Origin: an uncultured Gemmatimonadota bacterium
Lineage (GTDB): Bacteria > Gemmatimonadota > Gemmatimonadetes > Gemmatimonadales > Gemmatimonadaceae
Length of the DNA: 5,233 nucleotides
NCBI GenBank assembly: GCA_946479995.1
Contig: CAMLIU010000163.1
Span: forward strand, 1 to 5,233
Direction of reading: 5' to 3'
Shown here: one piece after another, positions 1 to 5,233 of the stretch
How positions within the stretch are numbered: the first letter of the stretch is position 1
Layout: the number at the start of each line of letters is the position of its first letter
Made by a program: the position numbers and the translations under genes
The notes under the pieces: generated by a model
The model's input: only the letters and a program-made list of their open reading frames with translations
Told to the model about the DNA's origin: nothing
Database searches by the model: none

Positions 1-489
1 GTGGGGCACACGACCATCGACATGAACGGGCGCTACTGCAAGTGCGGCAACTACGGTTGCCTCGAGGCGTACGCGTCGGGACCGGCGATCGCCACGCGTG
101 CGAGGGAAGTGCTGGTGCGCGAGGGGATGAAGTCGGCCATCCGTGACATGGTGGAGGGCAGGCTCGCCGAGATCACCGCGCAGACCATCTACGAGGCCGC
201 GAAGGGGGGCGACCAGCTGGCGAGCGAGATCGTTCGCGACACGGGGCGCTATCTCGGTGCCGGCGTGGCGAACCTGCTCAACATCTTCAACCCGGACCGC
301 GTGGTGATCGCCGGTGGCGTGACGGCGGCGGGCGATGCGCTGTTCGTGCCGCTCAAGGCGGAGGTGCGCCGCCGTGCCTTCACGCCGGCCGTGAACGCGG
401 CGGAGATCGTCCCGGGAGAGCTGCCCGGCACCGCGGGCGTGGTGGGCGCGGTGGCCAGCTTCAAGCAGCAGCACCTCGGCAGCGTGTGA
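1..489 (+). CDS. ROK-family sugar kinase (glucokinase-like), C-terminal half, 5' truncated
   Basis: ROK proteins are ATP-dependent cytosolic hexose kinases (glucokinase, fructokinase, N-acetylmannosamine kinase) or, with an added N-terminal helix-turn-helix, sugar-responsive repressors. The visible 162 codons begin inside the family's ExGH motif, with G2-H3 present and the Glu lying outside the window. The zinc-site signature CKCGNYGCLE follows at residues 13-22, with Cys13, Cys15 and Cys20 plus His3 as expected ligands. Further on are the ROK C-terminal elements: NIFNPDRVVIAGGV around residues 93-107 and LPGTAGVVGA at 141-150. Full-length ROK proteins are about 300-400 residues, so roughly half is missing. 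The in-frame GTG at position 1 is an internal Val codon and not the start. The TGA stop overlaps the GTG start of the next kinase. The glucokinase-like ending and adjacent kinase favour an enzyme, but the substrate and any upstream DNA-binding domain cannot be judged here. Confidence 0.93.
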   Translation: MGHTTIDMNGRYCKCGNYGCLEAYASGPAIATRAREVLVREGMKSAIRDMVEGRLAEITAQTIYEAAKGGDQLASEIVRDTGRYLGAGVANLLNIFNPDRVVIAGGVTAAGDALFVPLKAEVRRRAFTPAVNAAEIVPGELPGTAGVVGAVASFKQQHLGSV

Positions 490-1502
490 CGGCTGCGCCA
501 CGGGTGCGGCGCCGGCGCATCGGCGTGATCGGCACCTTCGTGTGGGACGTCATCCATGGGCGCGATGCGCGCGCGGTGCCGATCGAGGAATGGGGAGGCA
601 TCACCTACAGCCTGAGCGGGCTCGATGCTGCGCTCCCCGAGGACTGGGAGATCGTTCCGCTCCTGAAGGTGGGCACCGACCTCGCCGCAAAGGCGCGTGA
701 CTACCTGCGCACCCTCAGGCGCATCGCTCCCGACGCAGCGCTCGTGGAGGTTCCCTTCCCCGGACACCGCGTGGAGCTCCGCTACATGGACGACGAGCGG
801 CGCACCGAGGTGCTCAAGGGGGGGATCCCGGGGTGGAGCTGGCTGGCGCTCAAGCCGCTGCTCGACGAGGCCCGCCTCGACGCCCTCTACATCAACTTCC
901 TGAGCGGGTGGGAGCTCGACCTGGAAACGGCGCAGCTGGTGCGCCAGCACTTCAGGGGGCCGATCCACTGCGACCTGCACATGCTGGCGATGGCGGTGCA
1001 GCCGAGCGGCCTGCGCACCCCGCGGCCGATCCCCAACGTGGCCGAGTGGTGCGGCTGCTTCGATTTCCTCCAGATGAACGAGGACGAGCTGGCGACGGTG
1101 GCGCCGGACGGGATGAGTCTCGCCGCGACCGCGCTGGCGGCCGGCGTCTCCTGCCTCGTGGTCACGCTGGGCAAGCGGGGCGCGGTCTACTTCGCGGCGC
1201 CGGGGTTCGACCGGATCACCGATCTGCCGCCGCGCAAGGGGCTGGCGACCGCCCCGCGAGGGGGGATGGGAGCCCTGGGCGCCGTCCGCACAGCTCTCGT
1301 GCCAGCCCAACCGGTAGCCGATCCGGGCGATCCGACGGGGTGTGGGGACGTCTGGGGCGCAACCTGGTTCTCCCGGATGGTCGCCGGTGATAAGTTGTCG
1401 GACGCGATGACGGCGGCCGCACGGGCCGCAGCCCGGAATGTCGGGCACCGGGGCGCCACCGGTCTCGCGGCCCACCTGCGCGGAGAACTCAGCCTCTCGT
1501 GA
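486..1502 (+). CDS. PfkB/ribokinase-family carbohydrate kinase, substrate unknown
   Basis: Ribokinase-like kinases transfer the ATP gamma-phosphate to a hydroxyl of a sugar, nucleoside or related small molecule in the cytosol. The 338-residue product has the usual family length. The N-terminal strand IGVIGTFVWDVIHG (12-25) is followed by a Gly-rich substrate-lid segment, WGGITYSLSGLDAAL (36-50). NEDE at 198-201 matches the NxxE motif that positions Mg and phosphate. VTLGKRGA (226-233) is the typical strand before the nucleotide site. DPTGCGD (282-288) is PfkB signature 2, with the GCG anion hole and Asp288 as the likely catalytic base. The N-terminal signature is divergent: the lid has Ser where the classical GGxxxN motif has Asn. 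Residues about 245-281 form a Pro/Gly-rich stretch before the active site. The GTG start at 486 overlaps the previous stop (GTGA), and I see no Shine-Dalgarno, so translational coupling is likely. Family is well supported; substrate is not deducible. Confidence 0.87.
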   Translation: MTAAPRVRRRRIGVIGTFVWDVIHGRDARAVPIEEWGGITYSLSGLDAALPEDWEIVPLLKVGTDLAAKARDYLRTLRRIAPDAALVEVPFPGHRVELRYMDDERRTEVLKGGIPGWSWLALKPLLDEARLDALYINFLSGWELDLETAQLVRQHFRGPIHCDLHMLAMAVQPSGLRTPRPIPNVAEWCGCFDFLQMNEDELATVAPDGMSLAATALAAGVSCLVVTLGKRGAVYFAAPGFDRITDLPPRKGLATAPRGGMGALGAVRTALVPAQPVADPGDPTGCGDVWGATWFSRMVAGDKLSDAMTAAARAAARNVGHRGATGLAAHLRGELSLS

Positions 1503-2389
1503 CCAGCGTCATCACCGTTCCGCCGTCGCTTGACGATCACACGTTCGAGCAGGTGGTGGAGCAGCTCGCCGCCGTTCCCGCCGACGCCAGGCTGCTGGTG
1601 GACGCGCGGCACACGCGCTGGGCCTCACCCTACGGCCTCACGGCGCTCCTGACCCTCGGGCAGACGCGCCTGGAGCGGCCCACCTTCGCGGTGCCGGAGG
1701 CCGAGGAAACGGCGGGCTACTGGGCGCGGGCGGGCTTCTTCAAGCACGCCGACGAGCTGTTCGAGCTCAATGGCGCCGTGCCGCGCGTGCGCGGGGGCGA
1801 GTCCAGCGTGCTGCTCGAGATCACCCCGGTGGTGAAGAGCGAGGACGTGCACGACGTGGTGGGGCGCATCCAGCAGCAGGCGCAGAAGATCCTGACGACG
1901 GAGCTGCACTACGACGCGAAGGCGACGGTGGGCTTCGCCATGTCGCTGTCCGAGATCTGCCAGAACATCATCGAGCACGCCGGTCGCGGCGGTTGGGTGG
2001 CCGTGCAGGCCTACACCTGGCGCAAGCGACTCAATCGCCGCGTGGTGGTGGTCGCCGTCTGCGACGCGGGCCTTGGCTTCCGGCAGTCGCTCGAGAGTGC
2101 GCCGGGTCGGGTGCTGGACGACCGGTGGGACGATGGCAAGGCGCTCGAGGACGCCGTGGTCCGCGGCGTGAGCCGGTTCCGTGATCCGGGTCGCGGCCAG
2201 GGGATTGCAGGGGTCCGAAGATTCATATCACGCTGGGATGCGAAGCTCAGTGTCCGCAGCGGAACCGCGAAGATCTCCCTCATCCCCACGTGGGACGAGG
2301 ACGTACCACTCGAGGAGAATCTGGCTCCCTTCCCGGGAGCGCAAGTTCAGGTCACTCTAGCAGAGCGGGTCTCCGGGGGCCCGCGATGA
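1499..2389 (+). CDS. STAS domain fused to GHKL/HATPase_c ATP-binding domain (anti-sigma-kinase-like)
   Basis: This 296-residue protein joins two domains usually found as separate partners in SpoIIAA/SpoIIAB- or RsbV/RsbW-type switches. Residues about 3-90 look like a STAS domain: the strand LLVDARHTRWASPYGLTAL (32-50) mirrors the STAS phospho-site loop, and GYWARAGFF (73-81) matches the late helix. SpoIIAA has Asp-Ser(P)-Ser here, whereas this protein has Ser43-Pro44-Tyr45, so the acceptor Ser is missing. Residues about 115-288 form a GHKL fold. The N box is EICQNIIEH (Glu152, Asn156, His160), the G1 box DAGLG (189-193), the G2/lid GRGQGI (231-236), and a final strand PGAQVQVTL lies at 279-287. 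The intact boxes suggest ATP binding, as in RsbW/SpoIIAB anti-sigma kinases. No membrane segment is seen. The GTG start overlaps the previous stop; GGAG at 1482-1485 is 13 nt upstream, too far to be convincing. Cognate sigma factor or target is unknown. Confidence 0.82.
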   Translation: MTSVITVPPSLDDHTFEQVVEQLAAVPADARLLVDARHTRWASPYGLTALLTLGQTRLERPTFAVPEAEETAGYWARAGFFKHADELFELNGAVPRVRGGESSVLLEITPVVKSEDVHDVVGRIQQQAQKILTTELHYDAKATVGFAMSLSEICQNIIEHAGRGGWVAVQAYTWRKRLNRRVVVVAVCDAGLGFRQSLESAPGRVLDDRWDDGKALEDAVVRGVSRFRDPGRGQGIAGVRRFISRWDAKLSVRSGTAKISLIPTWDEDVPLEENLAPFPGAQVQVTLAERVSGGPR

Positions 2390-2955
2390 TGATTCACATC
2401 GACGTGAGCTCCGTACTGCGCCAGACGGTGTCGTGCGAGCTGTACTCCAATCTGGTCACGCGCCCCACGGGAGCCGCCGTGCGGACGCAGATCGAGGCGC
2501 TGCTGGACGACGAGCGTGAGCGGAGCCTCACCGTGATCGACTTCTCCCACGTGGGGATGATCGATTTCTCCTGCGCCGACGAAGTGGTGGCGAAGCTGCT
2601 GCTGCGCTCCGTGACCGAGGAGCGTGCGGCGCGCGAGGCGTACTTCCTCTTCCGCGGCGTGTCCGACGACCACTGGGACGCGATCGAGACGGTGCTCGAG
2701 CGTCATGGCCTCGCCCTCGTGCTCGAGACGGACGACGGCTGCCGCGTGGTGGGCACGGTGAACGACCGGGAGCGCCAGGCGTGGGAGAAGGTCTACGAGA
2801 TGGGCCGCGCGCGGCCGGCCGACGTGGCACCAGCCCTCGGCACCCCGCACGACGACGCGGCCCTGGTGCTCGACCGGCTGCACCGGCGCCGGCTGCTCAT
2901 GCGGCTGGAGGACGGTTACGTCGCCGTCGGCGGCATCGCGGATCGCCGTGCCTGA
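2386..2955 (+). CDS. STAS-like (DUF4325-type) protein with C-terminal winged-helix domain
   Basis: The product is 189 residues from the ATG at 2386. I chose this start because it overlaps the previous stop as ATGATGA and the protein then opens on a plausible strand, MMIHIDVSSV. An in-frame ATG at 2290 would add 32 low-complexity residues lying wholly inside the upstream gene; ATG 2389 is also possible. Residues about 18-90 resemble a STAS-like DUF4325 domain: the helix TGAAVRTQIEALL (28-40), then the strand LTVIDFSHVGMIDFSCADEV (48-67), in which SCADE fits the family's SFADE-like core as I recall it. SpoIIAA's phospho-Ser position is Phe61 here, with Ser62 next to it. Residues about 130-182 look like a winged helix: helix QAWEKVYEMG, helix RPADVAPALG, a recognition-like helix ending LDRLHRRRLL, then the wing MRLEDGYVAV. 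It is probably a cytosolic partner of the upstream STAS-GHKL protein. Whether the winged helix binds DNA or protein is unknown. Confidence 0.72.
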   Translation: MMIHIDVSSVLRQTVSCELYSNLVTRPTGAAVRTQIEALLDDERERSLTVIDFSHVGMIDFSCADEVVAKLLLRSVTEERAAREAYFLFRGVSDDHWDAIETVLERHGLALVLETDDGCRVVGTVNDRERQAWEKVYEMGRARPADVAPALGTPHDDAALVLDRLHRRRLLMRLEDGYVAVGGIADRRA

Positions 2956-3253
2956 CGCTCGCAACAAGCCGCTCCGGGTGGCGGGATTCGTCGCCACGCG
3001 GCTGAACGACCCCGAGCGCGGGCCGCAGGTGCGGCTCGCCCCCGTGGACGCCGAGGACCGGTTGCTGGTGGAAGGCGAGCTGGCGTGGGTGCACGGCCCG
3101 AGGCGCCAGCAGCTGGCGGAGGTCGTCATCGACCCACAGGTGAAGCGCGGTGACGTCGTACTTCGTGACGTTGCCGGCGTCTCGCCGTCCGAGATCGTAC
3201 GGGTCGTGAAGCCCGACCTGGATTCACACACCCGCCGCGGACACTTCGCCTGA
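2948..3253 (+). CDS. Small protein of unknown function, possible double-psi beta-barrel
   Basis: I do not recognise this 101-residue protein as a named family. It begins at GTG 2948, overlapping the previous gene by 8 nt, and ends 4 nt before the transporter start. It has no signal peptide, transmembrane helix or Cys. After a basic N-terminus there is a run of short beta-type segments: VRLAPVDAED (28-37), LLVEGELAWVHG (39-50), QLAEVVID (55-62) and RGDVVLRDVAGVSPSEIVRV (67-86). This order recalls the double-psi barrel of the Cdc48/VAT N-domain, where a GD-V-x-I-x-G strand is followed by a G-x-I-x-L-D ... aGVs-x-x-d-x-V-x-V repeat. That resemblance is by eye only and is inference. Codon use matches its neighbours, and the tight packing on both sides argues for a real gene. 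It could be a small adaptor or a ligand-binding protein serving the flanking genes. Confidence 0.62.
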   Translation: MPDARNKPLRVAGFVATRLNDPERGPQVRLAPVDAEDRLLVEGELAWVHGPRRQQLAEVVIDPQVKRGDVVLRDVAGVSPSEIVRVVKPDLDSHTRRGHFA

Positions 3254-3257
3254 CGCA

Positions 3258-4412
3258 ATGACAGAAGCCACTCCCGCCGGCGCAGAAGGATCGAACGAGC
3301 GGCGCCGCGTGGAGCGGCGCAGCAACTCGCGCATCGGCGACCTCACCCTTCCCGAAGTCCGCCGCATCCTCATCACGACGCTCCTCGGCGCCGTGGTGCT
3401 CGCGCTGTTCATCTGGATGGTGCGCTCCGTCATCATCGCCGCGATCCTCGGCCTGGTGATCGGGTTCTACCTGCGCCCCGTCTTCCTCTGGATCCTGCGC
3501 CGCGTCCACGGACGCAACGTGGCGGCGATCCTGACGCTCATCGTCGTCATCCTCCCGATCCTGCTCGTGCTGGCGTACAGCTACCGCGAGATGGCCGGCG
3601 TGGTGTCGTACGCCAGCCAGCACCAGGCGGAGATCTCGGCGAAGGTGGACGCGTCGGTGTCGCGGCTCCCCTTCCTCCAGAACGCCAAGGTGGCGAGTGC
3701 CATCTCGGGATTCGTGGCGAACGCGACCGCATACGGCACGCGCATCCCGGCCGCGGTCCGCGAGGCGCTGGCCGGCTTCTCGGTGGCCGCCACCGTCTTC
3801 CTCTTCACCGCCTTCTACATCCTGATCGAGGCGGAGGTGATCGGCGGCTACCTGGCGGAGAAGATCCCGCCGCGGTACGCCGAGCTGCGAGCGGCGCTCG
3901 AGGTCAACGTGCGTGGCGTGCTCTACGGTGCCATCTACTCGACCCTGCTCACCCAGACGCTGAAGTCGCTGATCATCCTCGGGATGAACTTGGCCTTCCA
4001 GGTCCCGCTGGCGGGGGCGCTCGCCGTCGTCTCGTTCATAGTTGGTTTCTTTCCGATCGTTGGATCGTGGAGTGTATACGTACCCGTCGCGATCTGGCTG
4101 GTGATCTTCCGCGACGCCGTCGGTCCCGCCATCGCGATGGTCGTGATCGGCACACTCGTCAACACGGTCTTCATCTCCACCTACCTCCGGCCCAAGATCG
4201 CCGCCGATCGGTCGAAGGTGCTCAACTTCTACTGGATGTTCATCGCGCTCATCACCGGGGTCTACACCTTCGGCCTCTCCGGCATCCTGCTGGGACCGAT
4301 CCTCATCGGCCTGCTCAAGGCCGTGGTGGACACCGTGACGGCGCGCACGAGCTGGCAGCAGTTGCTGGAGCTGGGCGACGATGAAGGGCTGAACGCTTCA
4401 CCGGGCGCATGA
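3258..4412 (+). CDS. AI-2E / PerM-family polytopic membrane transporter
   Basis: The 384-residue inner-membrane protein has the length and layout of the AI-2E (PerM/TqsA/YdiK) family, which usually has about eight helices. A charged cytoplasmic N-terminus (NERRRVERRSNSR, 13-25) precedes hydrophobic spans near 36-54, 56-80, 88-108, 170-192, 221-243, 250-284, 288-308 and 325-357. A long amphipathic segment at 110-168 between the third and fourth spans is typical. Family motifs include FFPIVGSWSVYVPVAIW (264-280), LRPKI (310-314) and FGLSGILLGPILIGLLKAV (338-356), corresponding to the usual P-x-x-G-x...P, P-K and FG-x-x-G motifs. Members have been linked to AI-2 export, Na+/H+ antiport or unknown substrates, so the family name should not be taken as function. 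The ATG at 3258 is 4 nt after the previous stop and has no clear Shine-Dalgarno. The end overlaps ftsE (ATGA), so both are probably co-translated. Codons 261-275 are unusually A/T-ending. Confidence 0.9.
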   Translation: MTEATPAGAEGSNERRRVERRSNSRIGDLTLPEVRRILITTLLGAVVLALFIWMVRSVIIAAILGLVIGFYLRPVFLWILRRVHGRNVAAILTLIVVILPILLVLAYSYREMAGVVSYASQHQAEISAKVDASVSRLPFLQNAKVASAISGFVANATAYGTRIPAAVREALAGFSVAATVFLFTAFYILIEAEVIGGYLAEKIPPRYAELRAALEVNVRGVLYGAIYSTLLTQTLKSLIILGMNLAFQVPLAGALAVVSFIVGFFPIVGSWSVYVPVAIWLVIFRDAVGPAIAMVVIGTLVNTVFISTYLRPKIAADRSKVLNFYWMFIALITGVYTFGLSGILLGPILIGLLKAVVDTVTARTSWQQLLELGDDEGLNASPGA

Positions 4413-5104
4413 TCAGGTTCACGCACGTCACCAAGACCTACCCCCGCACCGGCACGGCAGTCCAGGACGTCTCGCTGCACGTCCGGAAGGGAGAGTTCGC
4501 GTTCCTCACCGGGCCGAGCGGCGCGGGCAAGACGACGCTCCTCCGCATGGTGTACATGGAGGAGCGGCCCACGGTAGGCGAGGTGCAGGTGAGCGGCACC
4601 AGCTCGCTCGAGGCCACGAAGCGCGACGTGGCGCGCCTGCGCCGGAAGCTGGGCATCGTGTTCCAGGACTTCCGCCTGCTGGAGAACCGCACGGCGGAGC
4701 AGAACGTCGCGTTCGCGCTGGAGTGCACGGGGGCCGCACCGGCGACCATCGCGCCGCGCGTGTCGCGCGTGCTCGGGCAGGTGGGGCTGTCGTCCAAGGG
4801 CACCGCCTACCCGCGTGAGCTGTCGGGGGGTGAGCAGCAGCGCGTGGCGATCGCGCGAGCCCTGGTGAACGACCCGTTCGTCCTCCTCGCCGACGAGCCG
4901 ACGGGCAACCTGGACGACCGCGCGACGCGCGGAATCTTCCAGCTCCTGCGCGAGATCAACGCCGCCGGCACGGCGGTGCTGATGGCGACGCACAACCTGG
5001 AGCTGATCCGGCGGAGCGACTTCCGCACGATCGAGATGAACCGCGGCTCGGTGGTGTACGACTCCGCCGAGCATGCGCCGCCGCAGGAGGCCGTGGAGCT
5101 CTGA
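4409..5104 (+). CDS. ftsE: Cell-division ATP-binding protein FtsE
   Basis: FtsE is the cytosolic ABC ATPase of the FtsEX complex, which sits at the septum and uses ATP hydrolysis to signal through FtsX to periplasmic cell-wall hydrolases or their activators (for example EnvC in Escherichia coli). The 231-residue length is normal. Walker A is GPSGAGKTT (35-43, Lys41). The Q-loop lies in the FtsE-typical VFQDFRLLENRT (84-95, Gln86). The ABC signature is LSGGEQQR (138-145). Walker B is VLLADE (158-163, Glu163 catalytic), continuing into PTGNLDD (164-170) with the D-loop, and the switch His195 lies in MATHN. Differences from the commonest FtsE are minor: GKT for GKS in Walker A and THN for THD after the switch. 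The ATG overlaps the transporter stop (ATGA) with no Shine-Dalgarno, and the stop overlaps the ftsX start. The QDFRLL motif and following FtsX separate it from other MacB/LolD-type ATPases. Confidence 0.96.
   Translation: MIRFTHVTKTYPRTGTAVQDVSLHVRKGEFAFLTGPSGAGKTTLLRMVYMEERPTVGEVQVSGTSSLEATKRDVARLRRKLGIVFQDFRLLENRTAEQNVAFALECTGAAPATIAPRVSRVLGQVGLSSKGTAYPRELSGGEQQRVAIARALVNDPFVLLADEPTGNLDDRATRGIFQLLREINAAGTAVLMATHNLELIRRSDFRTIEMNRGSVVYDSAEHAPPQEAVEL
5085..5098 (+). promoter_or_regulatory. Shine-Dalgarno region for ftsX
   Basis: Inside the 3' end of ftsE, AGGAGG at 5085-5090 is a near-perfect anti-16S match but lies 13 nt before the ftsX ATG. GGAG at 5095-5098 has a better 5-nt spacing. Most other internal junctions here show no clear site, so this is the best-supported ribosome binding site in the window. 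It supports initiation at 5104 in addition to coupling with ftsE termination. Which core is used cannot be told from sequence alone. Confidence 0.5.
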
Positions 5105-5233
5105 TGCGATCCCTCCGCGACGCGTTCATCACCTTCCGGCGGTCGCCGCTCCTCAGCGCGCTGAGCGTGACCACGATCGCCTTCTCGCTGTTCGCCTTCG
5201 GCCTGTTCGGGCTGGTGGCGCTCAACATCCGGC
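5104..5233 (+). CDS. ftsX: Cell-division permease FtsX, N-terminal fragment (3' truncated by window edge)
   Basis: FtsX is the four-helix inner-membrane partner of FtsE; its large extracellular loop activates septal peptidoglycan hydrolysis. Only 43 codons and one base are visible before the window ends. They show the expected start: a short basic cytoplasmic segment, MRSLRDAFITFRRSPLLS (1-18), then a first transmembrane helix of about residues 19-40 (LSVTTIAFSLFAFGLFGLVA and on). The R-x-P/S-x-L-x-x-L-S-x-x-T-I pattern is typical of FtsX N-termini. The start ATG shares one base with the ftsE stop (TGATG), the classic coupled arrangement, and a GGAG lies 5 nt upstream. The identification rests largely on position next to ftsE plus this helix; a MacB/LolC-like permease is less likely given the FtsE-type partner. 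Confidence 0.88.
   Translation, partial: MRSLRDAFITFRRSPLLSALSVTTIAFSLFAFGLFGLVALNIR

Larger units (their letters stand above)
1..5233 (+). other. Probable single operon of eight co-directional, overlapping genes
   Basis: Seven consecutive junctions are all tight: GTGA overlaps at 486 and 1499, ATGA at 2386, an 8-nt overlap at 2948, a 4-nt gap at 3254-3257, ATGA at 4409 and TGATG at 5104. No non-coding gap long enough for a conventional promoter or terminator exists, so the transcript probably starts upstream of position 1 and continues past 5233. Internal promoters inside coding sequence cannot be excluded; none was recognised. Confidence 0.75.

Noticed and set aside
1..3. GTG at the window edge as a real start codon
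   Set aside because: It falls inside the ROK ExGH motif, so it is an internal Val codon of a gene that begins upstream.
833..1390. Plus-strand open frame overlapping the PfkB gene in another frame
   Set aside because: It is Arg/Ala/Gly-rich with no motif and lies entirely within a gene that has an intact catalytic signature.
249..1475. Long open frame on the minus strand (408 codons) opposite the two sugar kinase genes
   Set aside because: It has low-complexity Arg/His/Pro/Ala-rich composition and no recognisable motif, and runs across two genes with clear family signatures on the other strand. This is the usual antisense shadow in GC-rich DNA.
2290..2385. Upstream in-frame ATG extending the STAS-like protein by 32 residues
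   Set aside because: The extension lies entirely within the preceding gene and reads as low-complexity Gly/Ser/Arg. The ATG at 2386 gives the overlap pattern seen at neighbouring junctions.
2347..3258. Minus-strand open frame of 303 codons opposite the STAS-like and small-protein genes
   Set aside because: Composition is typical of a GC-rich shadow and there is no domain motif. The plus strand has coupled starts and coherent domain patterns.
4262..5074. Minus-strand open frame of 270 codons opposite ftsE
   Set aside because: It lies fully over an FtsE gene with all ABC motifs intact; the antisense translation has no motif.
1..5233. tRNA, rRNA, CRISPR array, insertion sequence, inverted-repeat terminator or riboswitch
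   Set aside because: No candidate was seen by eye. Coding sequence fills the window apart from the 4 nt at 3254-3257, leaving no room for separate non-coding elements.

Overview
The window is a GC-rich stretch (roughly two-thirds G+C by eye) of a bacterial chromosome, coding on the + strand from end to end. Eight genes, partial at both edges, are packed with almost no intergenic DNA. From start to end they are: the 3' half of a ROK-family sugar kinase, a PfkB/ribokinase-like kinase, a STAS + GHKL-ATPase fusion protein, a STAS-like (DUF4325-type) protein with a C-terminal winged helix, a small unrecognised protein with a possible double-psi beta-barrel core, an AI-2E/PerM-type membrane transporter, FtsE, and the first 43 codons of FtsX. 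Codon bias, GTG starts and this mix of genes suggest a high-GC Gram-negative such as a Gemmatimonadota member. That assignment is an inference from overall feel and not from a marker gene.

Layout. Positions 1-1502 hold two carbohydrate kinases from unrelated folds (ROK, then PfkB). Positions 1499-2955 hold two proteins built from domains used in anti-sigma/antagonist partner switching. No sigma factor and no PP2C phosphatase lies next to them, and the Ser normally phosphorylated in STAS antagonists is replaced in both. Positions 2948-3253 encode the small orphan protein. Positions 3258-5233 carry envelope functions: a polytopic transporter, then the FtsE ATPase and FtsX permease that control septal cell-wall hydrolysis.

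Most junctions are start/stop overlaps: GTGA at 486 and 1499, ATGA at 2386 and 4409, TGATG at 5104, and an 8-nt overlap at 2948. The single gap is 4 nt, at 3254-3257. No promoter, terminator, RNA gene, repeat, mobile element or CRISPR array was seen. The simplest reading is one translationally coupled operon that starts upstream of the window and continues downstream through ftsX. How the genes work together is inference: a nucleotide-binding signalling pair sits between sugar phosphorylation and divisome/envelope genes, and could tie metabolic state to envelope growth. It could equally be a housekeeping cluster held together by position. The most unusual parts are the STAS-GHKL / STAS-like-winged-helix pair and the small protein at 2948-3253.
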